From: an uncultured Acinetobacter sp.
GTDB taxonomy: Bacteria; Pseudomonadota; Gammaproteobacteria; Pseudomonadales; Moraxellaceae
Direction of reading: 5' to 3'
NCBI RefSeq assembly: GCF_947624825.1
Contig: NZ_CANQLZ010000017.1
Coordinates: 1 to 49,930 of the forward strand
Length of the DNA: 49,930 nucleotides
Position 1 is the first letter of the stretch, and each line of letters opens with the position of its first letter. The notes beneath the pieces were generated by a model, which saw only the letters and a list, made by a program, of their open reading frames with translations, did not search any database and was not told the origin of the DNA. The position numbers and the translations under genes are program-made. Positions 35,619 to 43,966 of this stretch are shown piece by piece.

Positions 35619-36131
35619 ATGCTCAGTTTATTTATTGTGATGCTCGGTGGTCGGCATGCGCGTGCCAATACCGAAGTACATGATGTGGTGTTGGCGTTGG
35701 GTGAAAATCTGCAAGAGACTTACCCACAGTTAAAACAAGCATGGTTTGGTGAACAAAAAGGTTTACATATTGATGCATGGGCGCAAATTCATGGCGTGGT
35801 GTTTGACGACAAACACTATCAAATACAATTCACCGATGCAGCACCCAAGCAAAGCGATGACAAACTCTATTTAATTAATTTAGGCGGTTATAGCGCTCAA
35901 GAATTTGGTGAGTTACATCGTTATGTATTGGTGGTGGCACAAAATGCCATGGTGGCCAAGCAACGCGGCAAACAATATTTTGCACAACATTGGCAAAAAC
36001 AACATACCGATCGGGTCTTAGATGTCGATGATTGCTTAGCCATCGATCACGTATATGGACGTTATGTGCAACTTGTTGAAGGTGAATTTAGCCAAAATTG
36101 CTGGGAAAACACCTATTTAAGCTTGGACTAA
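35619..36131 (+). CDS. DUF1543-family protein
   Basis: The 170-residue protein carries the N-terminal MLSLFIVMLGGRHARANTEV block and the QAWFG...LHIDAW block of DUF1543, whose function is unknown. No signal peptide or membrane segment is convincing. The frame is open to a TTG at 35601, but the ATG at 35619 begins the family sequence. It stands alone between trpB and the DUF2804 gene; no link with tryptophan synthesis is visible. Confidence 0.8.
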   Translation: MLSLFIVMLGGRHARANTEVHDVVLALGENLQETYPQLKQAWFGEQKGLHIDAWAQIHGVVFDDKHYQIQFTDAAPKQSDDKLYLINLGGYSAQEFGELHRYVLVVAQNAMVAKQRGKQYFAQHWQKQHTDRVLDVDDCLAIDHVYGRYVQLVEGEFSQNCWENTYLSLD

Positions 36132-36264
36132 GCTGTAATGTTGGCATTTGTTGCACAAGGCAATCGGTTATTTGGGTCGTAAAATTGACATCAAACGCTA
36201 TGCAGTTGAAATTTTATAGGCATAATACAGACCAAGATCAGCGGTCTTTAAGTGAGTGGGGAAA

Positions 36265-37251
36265 ATGGATCTAATTCAGTCCAATGGACAGCCGCAGTAT
36301 GGCCGTTTTAATGCGATTCCCACTCGGATCGACTATCAAGCAGTGCAATATAAAACAGAGCAAGGCGTTGAATTGCTCGGTTGGCGTAAGCGTTTAAAAT
36401 ATAAAAAATTTAAATTTTGTAGTATTCAGCATCAGCATTATAGTATTGGCATTGCGATTGCCGATTTGGCATGGGCAGGTTATGGACTGATTTATATCTA
36501 TGATCATCAAAGTGGTGAAGTGCTCGAATGGCAAGGTTCTACCTTGTTGGCACGCAACACGCAACTTGATGAACAACCCTTATTTAATCAAAGCCATTTT
36601 CATAAATCGCCATTTGAGTTGACCATTGATCATGCCAATGGCGTGCGTTATATCCGTGTCAGCAAATATGGTGAAATTAAACTAAGCGCACGTATTTTTT
36701 GTGCAGGGACTGATCCCTTGAGTACTTGTCATGCTGTGGGTGAACATGGCTGGTTATATACCCAAAAGCTGACGACTTTAGGTTGTGAAGGTTATTTTTT
36801 GGATAAACAGTCCAAAGCGATTCAATTTAATGCCAAAACTTTTGCCAGTTTAGATGACACCTGTGGCTTTTTTAAAGCTGAAACCACATGGTTTTGGTTA
36901 AGCTGTAATTTTTGGTGGCAAGGTCAGCATCGGGTCGGTTTAAGCTTAAGCCAAGGCGAGCATGCCAGCACTGACAACAGTCTATGGTTAGATGGCGTGC
37001 TCTATCCTTTGGGTGAGGTGATATTTCAGCAGCTAGATGATGGTGCTTGGCAAGTACGTAGTCAAGATACAGGTATAGAGCTACGCATTGAAAATACATG
37101 GTCACGCTCAGAAAAAGTTAATTTCCGTTTTAGCAGTAGTCAATTTAAACAATGGCAAAGCAAAATCAGTGGGAAAATTACAATCAATCAGCGCATGATT
37201 ACTTTAAATGCCGAATATGGCATTTTTGAGCAACATGCGCGTAAACTTTAA
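36265..37251 (+). CDS. DUF2804-family protein
   Basis: The 328-residue protein has the DUF2804 pattern: a GRF-NAIPTRIDY start region, GWRKRLKYKKFKFCSI, WAGYGLIYIYD and the later TWFWLSCNFWW. Function is unknown; the beta-rich Trp-heavy sequence resembles lipocalin-like folds seen in hydratase relatives, a weak suggestion only. GTG at 36256 would add three residues. Confidence 0.75.
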   Translation: MDLIQSNGQPQYGRFNAIPTRIDYQAVQYKTEQGVELLGWRKRLKYKKFKFCSIQHQHYSIGIAIADLAWAGYGLIYIYDHQSGEVLEWQGSTLLARNTQLDEQPLFNQSHFHKSPFELTIDHANGVRYIRVSKYGEIKLSARIFCAGTDPLSTCHAVGEHGWLYTQKLTTLGCEGYFLDKQSKAIQFNAKTFASLDDTCGFFKAETTWFWLSCNFWWQGQHRVGLSLSQGEHASTDNSLWLDGVLYPLGEVIFQQLDDGAWQVRSQDTGIELRIENTWSRSEKVNFRFSSSQFKQWQSKISGKITINQRMITLNAEYGIFEQHARKL

Positions 37252-37255
37252 AGCC

Positions 37256-37285
37256 AAAAAAGCGACCCGAAGGTCGCTTTTTTTT
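37256..37285. terminator. Bidirectional terminator
   Basis: A 7-bp GC-rich stem AGCGACC/GGTCGCT with a CGAA loop is flanked by A and T runs. It separates the DUF2804 gene from the convergent antiporter gene. Confidence 0.9.
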
Positions 37286-38615
37286 AAGCTGTTTTTAAAC
37301 GTGGATAACGTAGCACAATCGCGATCACGGCAAAAATTGCCAACACCCAGCAATAATACACACTACTGATCAATTCTACAGGGGACATCTTGGCAATTGA
37401 GCATGCCAACAAAAGTTGTGCACCATAAGGAATTAAACCTTGAATTACACATGAAAAAATGTCCATTAAGGCAGCCGCACGTTTTGGGTCAACCCCATAT
37501 TCTTTGGCCACTTCACGTGCCATGTCGCCAGATAAAATAATCGCAACAGTATTATTGGCCACAAACAAATTGGCAAACACCACCAACAAGCTCACCCCAA
37601 TTTCACCAGCACGTTGACGCCCAACTTTAAAATAGCGAGTCAGTTGGTAAATACGTTCAATCAGCCACTGTAAGCCACCTTCACGCTGCATCAAGGCCGA
37701 TAAACCGCCTAAAAACATGGATAATAACGCCACTTCAAACATGCCGACAAAACCGTCGTAAGCAGCATTATTAATTTTAAAAATATCCAAATCAGGTTGG
37801 ATCAATAGACCCATTAATGCAGAGAGCAACACGCCAATTGTGAGGACAGCCAATACATGCAAACGGCTAAAAGCCAAAGCAAATACCGCCACATAAGGCA
37901 CAATTAACCATGCATTAAAATCTTGATATTCAAGCGCATTAGACGATTGGCTTAAGAAAAAGTAGATCACCATGGTCGCTAAAGCGGCAGGCACAGCAAT
38001 CCATACATTGACCCGAAACTTATCACGAAGTTGCACTTTTTGACTGGTGGTGGCTGCAATGGTGGTGTCTGAAATCATGGATAAATTATCACCAAACATT
38101 GCTCCGCCCACCACCGCACCAATGGCATAAATTGCTGCAATATCTGTGGCTTGTGAAAAACCAAAAGCAATTGGTGCACATGCTGCAATCGTGCCCATTG
38201 ACGTGCCCATTGCGGTGGCAATAAATGCAGCAATTAAAAATAGCATGGGCAGTACAAAACTAGGTGGAATCACCGATAAGCCCAATTGTACTGTGGCATC
38301 TACGCTACCAATGGCACTACTGACACTGGCAAAGGCACCTGCGAGCATAAATACCATAAACATTAAAATTAAATTGGGATGGCTGGCGCCTTTGAGTAAG
38401 GTCTCAATTCCTTCATTGATGGGACCGCGATACAACAATACAGCCAAAATTAAGGCAGGAATGGCAGCAACTGGTGCCTTCATTTGGTAAAAGGCAAATT
38501 CAGTGCTAATCAGGGTGTGGTAAATTCCACTACCTAAAAAAATGGCCAAAAAAACAATCAGTGGCAACAGTGCTAACATACGTGCTGGCACTGGTGGGAT
38601 GGTTTGGGACGTCAT
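37284..38615 (-). CDS. NhaC-family Na+/H+ antiporter
   Basis: The 443-residue inner-membrane protein has about eleven hydrophobic helices. It carries the NhaC-family blocks GTSMGTIAACAPIAFG (about 156-171) and GGAMFGDNLSMISDTT (about 190-205), with charged residues buried in the helices. Such proteins exchange Na+ for H+ or carry related organic substrates; the exact substrate is open. It interrupts the trp cluster on the opposite strand. Confidence 0.85.
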   Translation of the reverse strand: MTSQTIPPVPARMLALLPLIVFLAIFLGSGIYHTLISTEFAFYQMKAPVAAIPALILAVLLYRGPINEGIETLLKGASHPNLILMFMVFMLAGAFASVSSAIGSVDATVQLGLSVIPPSFVLPMLFLIAAFIATAMGTSMGTIAACAPIAFGFSQATDIAAIYAIGAVVGGAMFGDNLSMISDTTIAATTSQKVQLRDKFRVNVWIAVPAALATMVIYFFLSQSSNALEYQDFNAWLIVPYVAVFALAFSRLHVLAVLTIGVLLSALMGLLIQPDLDIFKINNAAYDGFVGMFEVALLSMFLGGLSALMQREGGLQWLIERIYQLTRYFKVGRQRAGEIGVSLLVVFANLFVANNTVAIILSGDMAREVAKEYGVDPKRAAALMDIFSCVIQGLIPYGAQLLLACSIAKMSPVELISSVYYCWVLAIFAVIAIVLRYPRLKTA

Positions 38616-38980
38616 AGGGAGATAAAAAAATATACAAGAATATGCCTAGTATAAAGCAGCTTTTGCTATTTGCTGCAAATTTAAATGTAAATGCTAACTT
38701 GGCTTTTTATATCAGATTTTTATAGATTAAGCCCAGTTGATTGAAATCAAGGCAATTTTTTAAACGCTAAAATTAGGCATCTTTGATCATTGAGAAAAAA
38801 AAGCAAATATTAGTAAATGTAGCACATAGGTTTGTTCTGATGAAAAACCCCAAAAACACCTCGTGTATGTGTACCTTAAGTACGCTACCCAAGCAGTAAA
38901 AAATAGCGTTACAATGCTTGCGTCTTGTATTCATACAAAACCTAAGCCTCCGTTTCAATACTCAAGGAATGTACAACCCT
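38616..38980. other. AT-rich divergent promoter region before trpA
   Basis: These 365 bp separate the antiporter gene from trpA and should hold promoters for both. A 19-codon ORF at 38840 contains no Trp codons, so it is not an attenuator peptide. No terminator-antiterminator structure or other RNA was recognised. Confidence 0.5.
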
Positions 38981-39784
38981 ATGTCACGTTTAGCCAGCCG
39001 ATTTGCCAAGCTGAAATCACAACAGCAAAAAGCTTTAGTTTCTTATGTGATGGCCGGAGATCCGCATCCACAAGTCACTGTTGATTTATTACATCAGATG
39101 GTGGCCGCAGGGGTAGATGTGATTGAATTGGGTTTACCATTTTCCGATCCAATGGCTGACGGCCCCGTGATTGCTTTAGCCGCTGAGCGTGCTTTAGCGG
39201 GGGGCACTAATACCTTGGATGCGTTGAATATGGTCAAAGCATTCCGTGAAAAAGACAGCAGCACACCGGTGGTTTTAATGGGTTATTTAAATCCTGTTGA
39301 AGTGATTGGTTATGAACAGTTTGTCGCAACAGCGCATGAGTGTGGTGTAGACGGCGTATTGTTGGTCGATTTGCCACCAGAAGAAGCCGATGATTTTAAT
39401 GTTGTATTGCAAAAATACGACATGGATCAAATCTTCTTGCTTGCACCGACTTCAACGGATGAGCGTATTGCTTATGTGGCTCAACATGCACGTGGTTTTA
39501 TTTACTATGTGTCATTAAAAGGGGTAACAGGGGCGGCTACTTTAGATGTATCTGAAGCGGCAAATCGTATTGAAAAAATTAAAGCAGTCACTGATGTCCC
39601 TGTAGGTGTAGGTTTTGGTATCAGCGATGCGACCTCAGCCAAAGCCATGGGCGTTGCTGCAGATGCGGTGATTGTAGGCAGTGCTTTTGTGAAACAATTT
39701 GCCACTTTAGCGCCAGAACAAGCCGTGATTGAAACGGTTAATAAAGTCAAGGAGCTTCGAGCTGCGCTCGATGAGTTAGTATGA
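38981..39784 (+). CDS. trpA: Tryptophan synthase alpha chain
   Basis: The alpha subunit splits indole-3-glycerol phosphate to give indole to TrpB. Catalytic Glu and Asp lie in VIELGLPFSDPMADGPVI and VDGVLLVDLPPEE; GVGFGISDATSAK and VIVGSAFVK bind the phosphate. The ATG at 38981, with AAGGA 12 nt upstream, gives 267 residues; the frame is open to 38918. accD starts within its stop codon (ATGA). Confidence 0.96.
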   Translation: MSRLASRFAKLKSQQQKALVSYVMAGDPHPQVTVDLLHQMVAAGVDVIELGLPFSDPMADGPVIALAAERALAGGTNTLDALNMVKAFREKDSSTPVVLMGYLNPVEVIGYEQFVATAHECGVDGVLLVDLPPEEADDFNVVLQKYDMDQIFLLAPTSTDERIAYVAQHARGFIYYVSLKGVTGAATLDVSEAANRIEKIKAVTDVPVGVGFGISDATSAKAMGVAADAVIVGSAFVKQFATLAPEQAVIETVNKVKELRAALDELV

Positions 39785-40677
39785 ATCAACAAGTGAAAGC
39801 AGGGAAAGTTCTTAGCCCATCGACGCCGTGGACTGAGCGCGGTGTACCAGGTATCCATCTTCCCGATGAACAACAAACCTTTAAAGCAACATCAACTGAA
39901 CCTACGGTTGAGTGTACTGAATGTCATGCTTTAGTGACCCGTACTGCGATGTCATTTAATGCCTATGTTTGCCCACAATGTGACGAACATTTGCGTATGA
40001 AAGCGCGTGAGCGTTTAACTTGGTTCTTTGATCAAGTGCAAACAGAACTTGGTCAAGAATTCCAAGCCAAAGATCCACTCAACTTTGTCGATAGCAAAGC
40101 TTACCCAGATCGTATGGCAGAAGCGCAAAAGAAAACCGGTGAAACTGAAGCTTTAGTGGTAATGCAAGGCTTAGTGAAAAACTTGCCAATGATTGCTTGT
40201 GCTTTTGAGTTTGACTTTATGGGTGGCTCAATGGGAACCGTTGTGGGTGACCGTTTTGTTCAAGCTGCTGAAAAAGCCATTCAAGACCGTCAAGCGTTGG
40301 TGTGTTTTGCAGCCTCTGGTGGCGCACGTATGCAAGAAGGCATGTTGTCTTTAATGCAAATGGCGCGTACCTCAGCCGCTATTCAACGCCTTAAAGATGC
40401 AGGTTTACCGTATATCGTGGTGTTAACGCATCCTGTATATGGTGGTGTAACAGCATCTTTAGCCATGCTTGGTGATGTGCATATTGCTGAACCTAAAGCC
40501 ATGATTGGTTTTGCAGGTAAACGTGTAATTGAGCAAACGGTACGTGAGACCTTACAAGAACCATTCCAACGTGCTGAGTATTTACTTGAGCATGGTGTAG
40601 TCGATCAAATTGTTCATCGTCATGCATTACGTGATACTGTATATCGCATCGTTACGAAATTAATGAACTTACCTTGA
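39781..40677 (+). CDS. accD: Acetyl-CoA carboxylase carboxyltransferase beta subunit
   Basis: With AccA it moves the carboxyl group from biotin to acetyl-CoA, the first committed step of fatty acid synthesis. The N-terminal zinc ribbon has Cys45, Cys48, Cys64 and Cys67 (CTEC...CPQC). Crotonase-fold blocks are FDFMGGSMGTVVGD, SGGARMQEG and the closing GFAGKRVIEQT. The 298-residue length is usual. It overlaps trpA by 4 nt and folC by 4 nt, so the three are translationally coupled. Confidence 0.97.
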   Translation: MNQQVKAGKVLSPSTPWTERGVPGIHLPDEQQTFKATSTEPTVECTECHALVTRTAMSFNAYVCPQCDEHLRMKARERLTWFFDQVQTELGQEFQAKDPLNFVDSKAYPDRMAEAQKKTGETEALVVMQGLVKNLPMIACAFEFDFMGGSMGTVVGDRFVQAAEKAIQDRQALVCFAASGGARMQEGMLSLMQMARTSAAIQRLKDAGLPYIVVLTHPVYGGVTASLAMLGDVHIAEPKAMIGFAGKRVIEQTVRETLQEPFQRAEYLLEHGVVDQIVHRHALRDTVYRIVTKLMNLP

Positions 40678-41960
40678 ACACACAAGCTCCACTTGCAACA
40701 GATTCTTTAGCAACATGGCTCGATTATTGGGGCCATGTTCACGTCACCGGTATAGATTTAGGCTTAGAACGCGTGATTCCCGTCGCTGAAAAGCTCGGCG
40801 TGGTCAATCCACAAGCCAAAGTGTTTACCGTGGCGGGCACCAACGGTAAAGGTTCCACCACCACCACTTTAGCTGCAATTTTAAAAGCAGCAGGGTATGA
40901 TGTGGGGCTTTATCAATCACCGCATATTTATCGCTTTAATGAGCGAGTTAAATTAGGTGGTGTAGAAGTTGATGATCAAAGTTTGGTGCAAGCCTTTGTA
41001 CAAGTGGATCAAGCACGCCGTGAATGTGGTTTAAGTCTTTCTTTTTTTGAGGCCACCACACTTGCGGCGTTTGTGATTTTTAAGCATAAAAATTGCGATG
41101 TTTGGGTTTTAGAAGTCGGTTTAGGCGGACGTCTAGATGTGGTTAATGTGGTCAATCCTGATGTGGCAGTAATTACCAATATTGGCTTGGATCATACCGA
41201 TTGGTTAGGCGATACGATTGAAAAAATTGCCTTTGAAAAAGCCGGTATTATACGTGCCAATATTCCTGTCATTTTTGGCGGTCAGCAACAATTACCACAA
41301 GCGATTGCCAATAAAGCAAAAGAATGTCATGCAGAGCTTTACGCGCTGAATCGTGACTATTTTTATTCTATGGATGACAACGCTCAAACATGGAATTTTG
41401 CCTCAAGTGCCACCACTTTAAAATTGCCGACAGGTCATTTGGCTTTAGATAATATTTCAACCGCAGTTGCAGCTGTATTGGCCAGTGGTTTAAACATCAG
41501 TCATGCAGCTTTAAGTGAAGGTATTCAAAATGCCAAATTACAAGGTCGTTTTGAAGTGCGTCAAATTCAAGGCAAAACCGTGATTTTTGATGCCGGTCAC
41601 AATCCACATGGCGTTGAATTTTTACTTAAACAATTAAAACAGTATCGTGTGTATCACCCGCAATACACCGAAGTGGTCAGCGTTTTTTCAATGTTGACCG
41701 ATAAAGACATTCAATCTGTGATTGAACTGTTGAAAGATCATATCGCTTTGTGGAAAATTGCAGCACTGAATGTGCCACGCGCCGCGCCTTTAGCGCAATT
41801 AGATACGGCTCTGGGTCACAATAATGTGCAGCATTTTGACAGTGTGAAATTAGCTTTTAAATCAGCGCTCGATGAAACAAACAAGAATCAGCTGATTTTG
41901 GTATGTGGTTCATTTCATACCTTAGAAGCGGTATGGGAGTATTTGCAAGAATGTCAATGA
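40674..41960 (+). CDS. folC: Bifunctional folylpolyglutamate/dihydrofolate synthase
   Basis: FolC joins dihydropteroate to glutamate and lengthens the glutamate tail of folates. The P loop is GTNGKGST (55-62), the Mur-ligase-like blocks VLEVGLGGRLDVVN and NIGLDHTDWLG follow, and FDAGHNPHG marks the C-terminal domain. It starts with TTG at 40674, overlapping the accD stop as TTGA; a rare start that fits the tight operon. The SPOR gene overlaps its end. Confidence 0.95.
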   Translation: MNTQAPLATDSLATWLDYWGHVHVTGIDLGLERVIPVAEKLGVVNPQAKVFTVAGTNGKGSTTTTLAAILKAAGYDVGLYQSPHIYRFNERVKLGGVEVDDQSLVQAFVQVDQARRECGLSLSFFEATTLAAFVIFKHKNCDVWVLEVGLGGRLDVVNVVNPDVAVITNIGLDHTDWLGDTIEKIAFEKAGIIRANIPVIFGGQQQLPQAIANKAKECHAELYALNRDYFYSMDDNAQTWNFASSATTLKLPTGHLALDNISTAVAAVLASGLNISHAALSEGIQNAKLQGRFEVRQIQGKTVIFDAGHNPHGVEFLLKQLKQYRVYHPQYTEVVSVFSMLTDKDIQSVIELLKDHIALWKIAALNVPRAAPLAQLDTALGHNNVQHFDSVKLAFKSALDETNKNQLILVCGSFHTLEAVWEYLQECQ

Positions 41961-42883
41961 ATAACAAACAACGCTTAATGGGTGGTGTTGTTTTACTCGG
42001 TGGGGGCGTGCTGTTAGCCGCACTTTTGCTCAAAGGCAAAGAAGAAATCCACCAAAACAATATTCGTACCTCAGATTTGGTGGAACAAGTTCAACAAAAG
42101 CCAAGCATGCCAAACGATGCCGAGCCAGTGGTGCAACTGCAACCTTTAACCGTTGATGTAGCAACAGAACAACGTTTGTTGGCAGAACAGCGCCGATCGC
42201 GTGAGCAAGCTGTGGCAGAGCAAGAAGCACGCGCAGCTGAATTTTTAGCGATGCAACAACAGGCTGAAGCAGAAGCTGCACGTAAAGCGGCTGAAGAATA
42301 TGCTGCTTTAAATGCACATCGGGCAAGTCAGCAAAGTTCAGACAATATTCCACCTGAATTGGTAGAAGATGATAAAGCTAAGCAAAAACGTTTAGCTGAA
42401 GAAGCCAAAAAAGCCCAAACAGAGCAAAAAACGGCTGAGCAAAAAGCCGAAGAAAAACGCAAACTAGAGGCTGATAAAAAAGCCGAAGAAAAGCGTAAAG
42501 CAGATGAAGCCAAGAAAGCCGAAGAAAAGCGTAAAGCTGAAGAAGCCAAAAAAGCTGAAGAAAAACGTAAGGCTGAAGAAAAGCGCAAAGCCGAAGAAGC
42601 GAAAAAAGCTGAGAGCAAAAAAGAAGGTAAACCAAATGGCAGATGGATGGTACAAGTTGCATTAGCAGCCAACCAAGCCAATGCAGATGCCATAGCAGCC
42701 AAATTAAGTGCCCAAGGCTATAAAGTCACCAAAAGCCCAACCTCAAAAGGGGTACGGATTATGGTCGGTCCTGCTAAAGACCGTGAAGCAGCCGATGATT
42801 TGCGTAAAAAGGTCAACTCTGATCCAAGCTTAAATACCAAATCAGCTTGGGTGATTGATTGGGTACCCCTAGATCAGCGTTAA
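41951..42883 (+). CDS. DedD-like SPOR-domain cell division protein
   Basis: The product has a short cytoplasmic start, one membrane helix (about residues 9-28), a long charged linker with many copies of AEEKRK-type heptads (about 155-230) and a C-terminal SPOR domain beginning WMVQVALAANQANADA. SPOR domains bind denuded peptidoglycan at the septum. Position after accD-folC is that of dedD in gammaproteobacteria. ATG at 41951 or 41957 (ATGA overlap with folC) are both possible; cvpA and purF do not follow here. Confidence 0.85.
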   Translation: MSMNNKQRLMGGVVLLGGGVLLAALLLKGKEEIHQNNIRTSDLVEQVQQKPSMPNDAEPVVQLQPLTVDVATEQRLLAEQRRSREQAVAEQEARAAEFLAMQQQAEAEAARKAAEEYAALNAHRASQQSSDNIPPELVEDDKAKQKRLAEEAKKAQTEQKTAEQKAEEKRKLEADKKAEEKRKADEAKKAEEKRKAEEAKKAEEKRKAEEKRKAEEAKKAESKKEGKPNGRWMVQVALAANQANADAIAAKLSAQGYKVTKSPTSKGVRIMVGPAKDREAADDLRKKVNSDPSLNTKSAWVIDWVPLDQR

Positions 42884-42903
42884 GCTTTGTTAATATTGAA
42901 TAA

Positions 42904-42939
42904 TAAAAGGGATAGCTATGTGACCTATCCCTTTTATTT
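42904..42939 (+). terminator. Intrinsic terminator after the SPOR gene
   Basis: An 11-bp stem AAAAGGGATAG/CTATCCCTTTT closes the trpA-accD-folC-SPOR unit. The A/T runs let it act in both directions. Confidence 0.85.
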
Positions 42940-43042
42940 AATATAAAAACTATGTACTACGTTTATGTTGCGCAAAATTAAAAAGCAGAGCTTTTAATTG
43001 CTTGCCAGCCATTGCATAGCTATGGCTGTTGCGCTCAGACGT

Positions 43043-43684
43043 TTATCCTTGTTCAGGCTGTGGTGTGAGGCGTAAATAAGGCGTGATGGCGGTATAACCT
43101 TTTGGAAAGCGTTGCTTGATTTCATTTTCATCTTGTAAAGACGGCACAATCACCACATCGTCACCATGTTGCCAATTGGCAGGTGTGGCTACCTTATAAT
43201 GGTCGGTAAGTTGTAATGAATCGACTACGCGTAACACTTCATCAAAATTACGTCCTGTGGATGCAGGATAGGTAATGATTAAACGCACTTTTTTATGTGG
43301 ATCAATAATCACCAAAGAGCGTACCGTTAAGGTTTCACTGGCATTGGGATGAATAAAATCATAGAGAGTAGAAACTTTGCGATCTTGATCGGCAATGATG
43401 GGAAAATAGACCTCAGTATGTTGTGTCAGGTTAATGTCCTTAATCCAACCATGGTGTGATTCAACATCATCCACCGATAATGCAATGGCTTTCACATTAC
43501 GTTTTTCAAATTCAGTTTTGAGCTTGGCTGTAAACCCCAATTCAGTGGTACATACGGGGGTATAGTCAGCAGGGTGGGAAAATAAAATCCCCCAACTGTT
43601 GCCTAAGAACTCATAAAAATCAATTAAACCTGTGCTTGAATCTTGCTGAAAATTGGGTGCAATATCACCTAAACGTAAACTCAT
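43043..43684 (-). CDS. 1-Cys peroxiredoxin (Prx6 type)
   Basis: The 213-residue peroxidase reduces peroxides. The peroxidatic Cys45 lies in HPADYTPVCTTELG, the signature of the Prx6 class; the C-terminal RSLVIIDPHKKVRLIITYP and GDDVVIVPS blocks complete it. No resolving Cys is apparent. It is divergent from secA and shows no operon partner. Confidence 0.93.
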   Translation of the reverse strand: MSLRLGDIAPNFQQDSSTGLIDFYEFLGNSWGILFSHPADYTPVCTTELGFTAKLKTEFEKRNVKAIALSVDDVESHHGWIKDINLTQHTEVYFPIIADQDRKVSTLYDFIHPNASETLTVRSLVIIDPHKKVRLIITYPASTGRNFDEVLRVVDSLQLTDHYKVATPANWQHGDDVVIVPSLQDENEIKQRFPKGYTAITPYLRLTPQPEQG

Positions 43685-43784
43685 AGCAACCTCTCAAAAT
43701 ATTCATTTTTTGTCTGTGTTCATCACTATGCCCAAAGTTTTATATAATTAAAAATGTTGTTTTGAGATATTTTTATCATAAAAA

Positions 43785-43955
43785 ATGCTAAGTAAGTGCG
43801 TGATGTGCCGCAACCTTGCCTCTTGGATGGCATGCTTACCTCGTGCTGCAACAACATTTTTTTATCAAGGAGAGTGGAAAAGCCTTGTACTTGAAATTTC
43901 TAGCACCATAATAACGCTTAACAACAATTTTTTTCTTTTGACAAGCAAGATTTAG
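43785..43955 (+). CDS. Possible leader ORF upstream of secA
   Basis: A 56-codon ORF starts ATGCTAAGTAAG and ends with TAG 11 nt before the secA ATG. The product is hydrophobic in places and Cys-rich near its start ([19 protein letters not shown]). In E. coli the secA leader encodes SecM, a secretion monitor with an arrest sequence; no such motif is seen here and there is no clear ribosome site. It may be chance. Confidence 0.25.
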   Translation: MLSKCVMCRNLASWMACLPRAATTFFYQGEWKSLVLEISSTIITLNNNFFLLTSKI

Positions 43956-43966
43956 AGAGTCTATTC

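Noticed and set aside
38840..38899. Short ORF before trpA considered as a trp attenuator leader peptide
   Set aside because: Its 19 codons contain no Trp, and no paired terminator/antiterminator structure follows.
42328..42702. Minus-strand frames rich in Phe, Leu and Ser opposite the SPOR gene
   Set aside because: They are the complement of the Lys/Glu/Ala repeat region and have no start site support.
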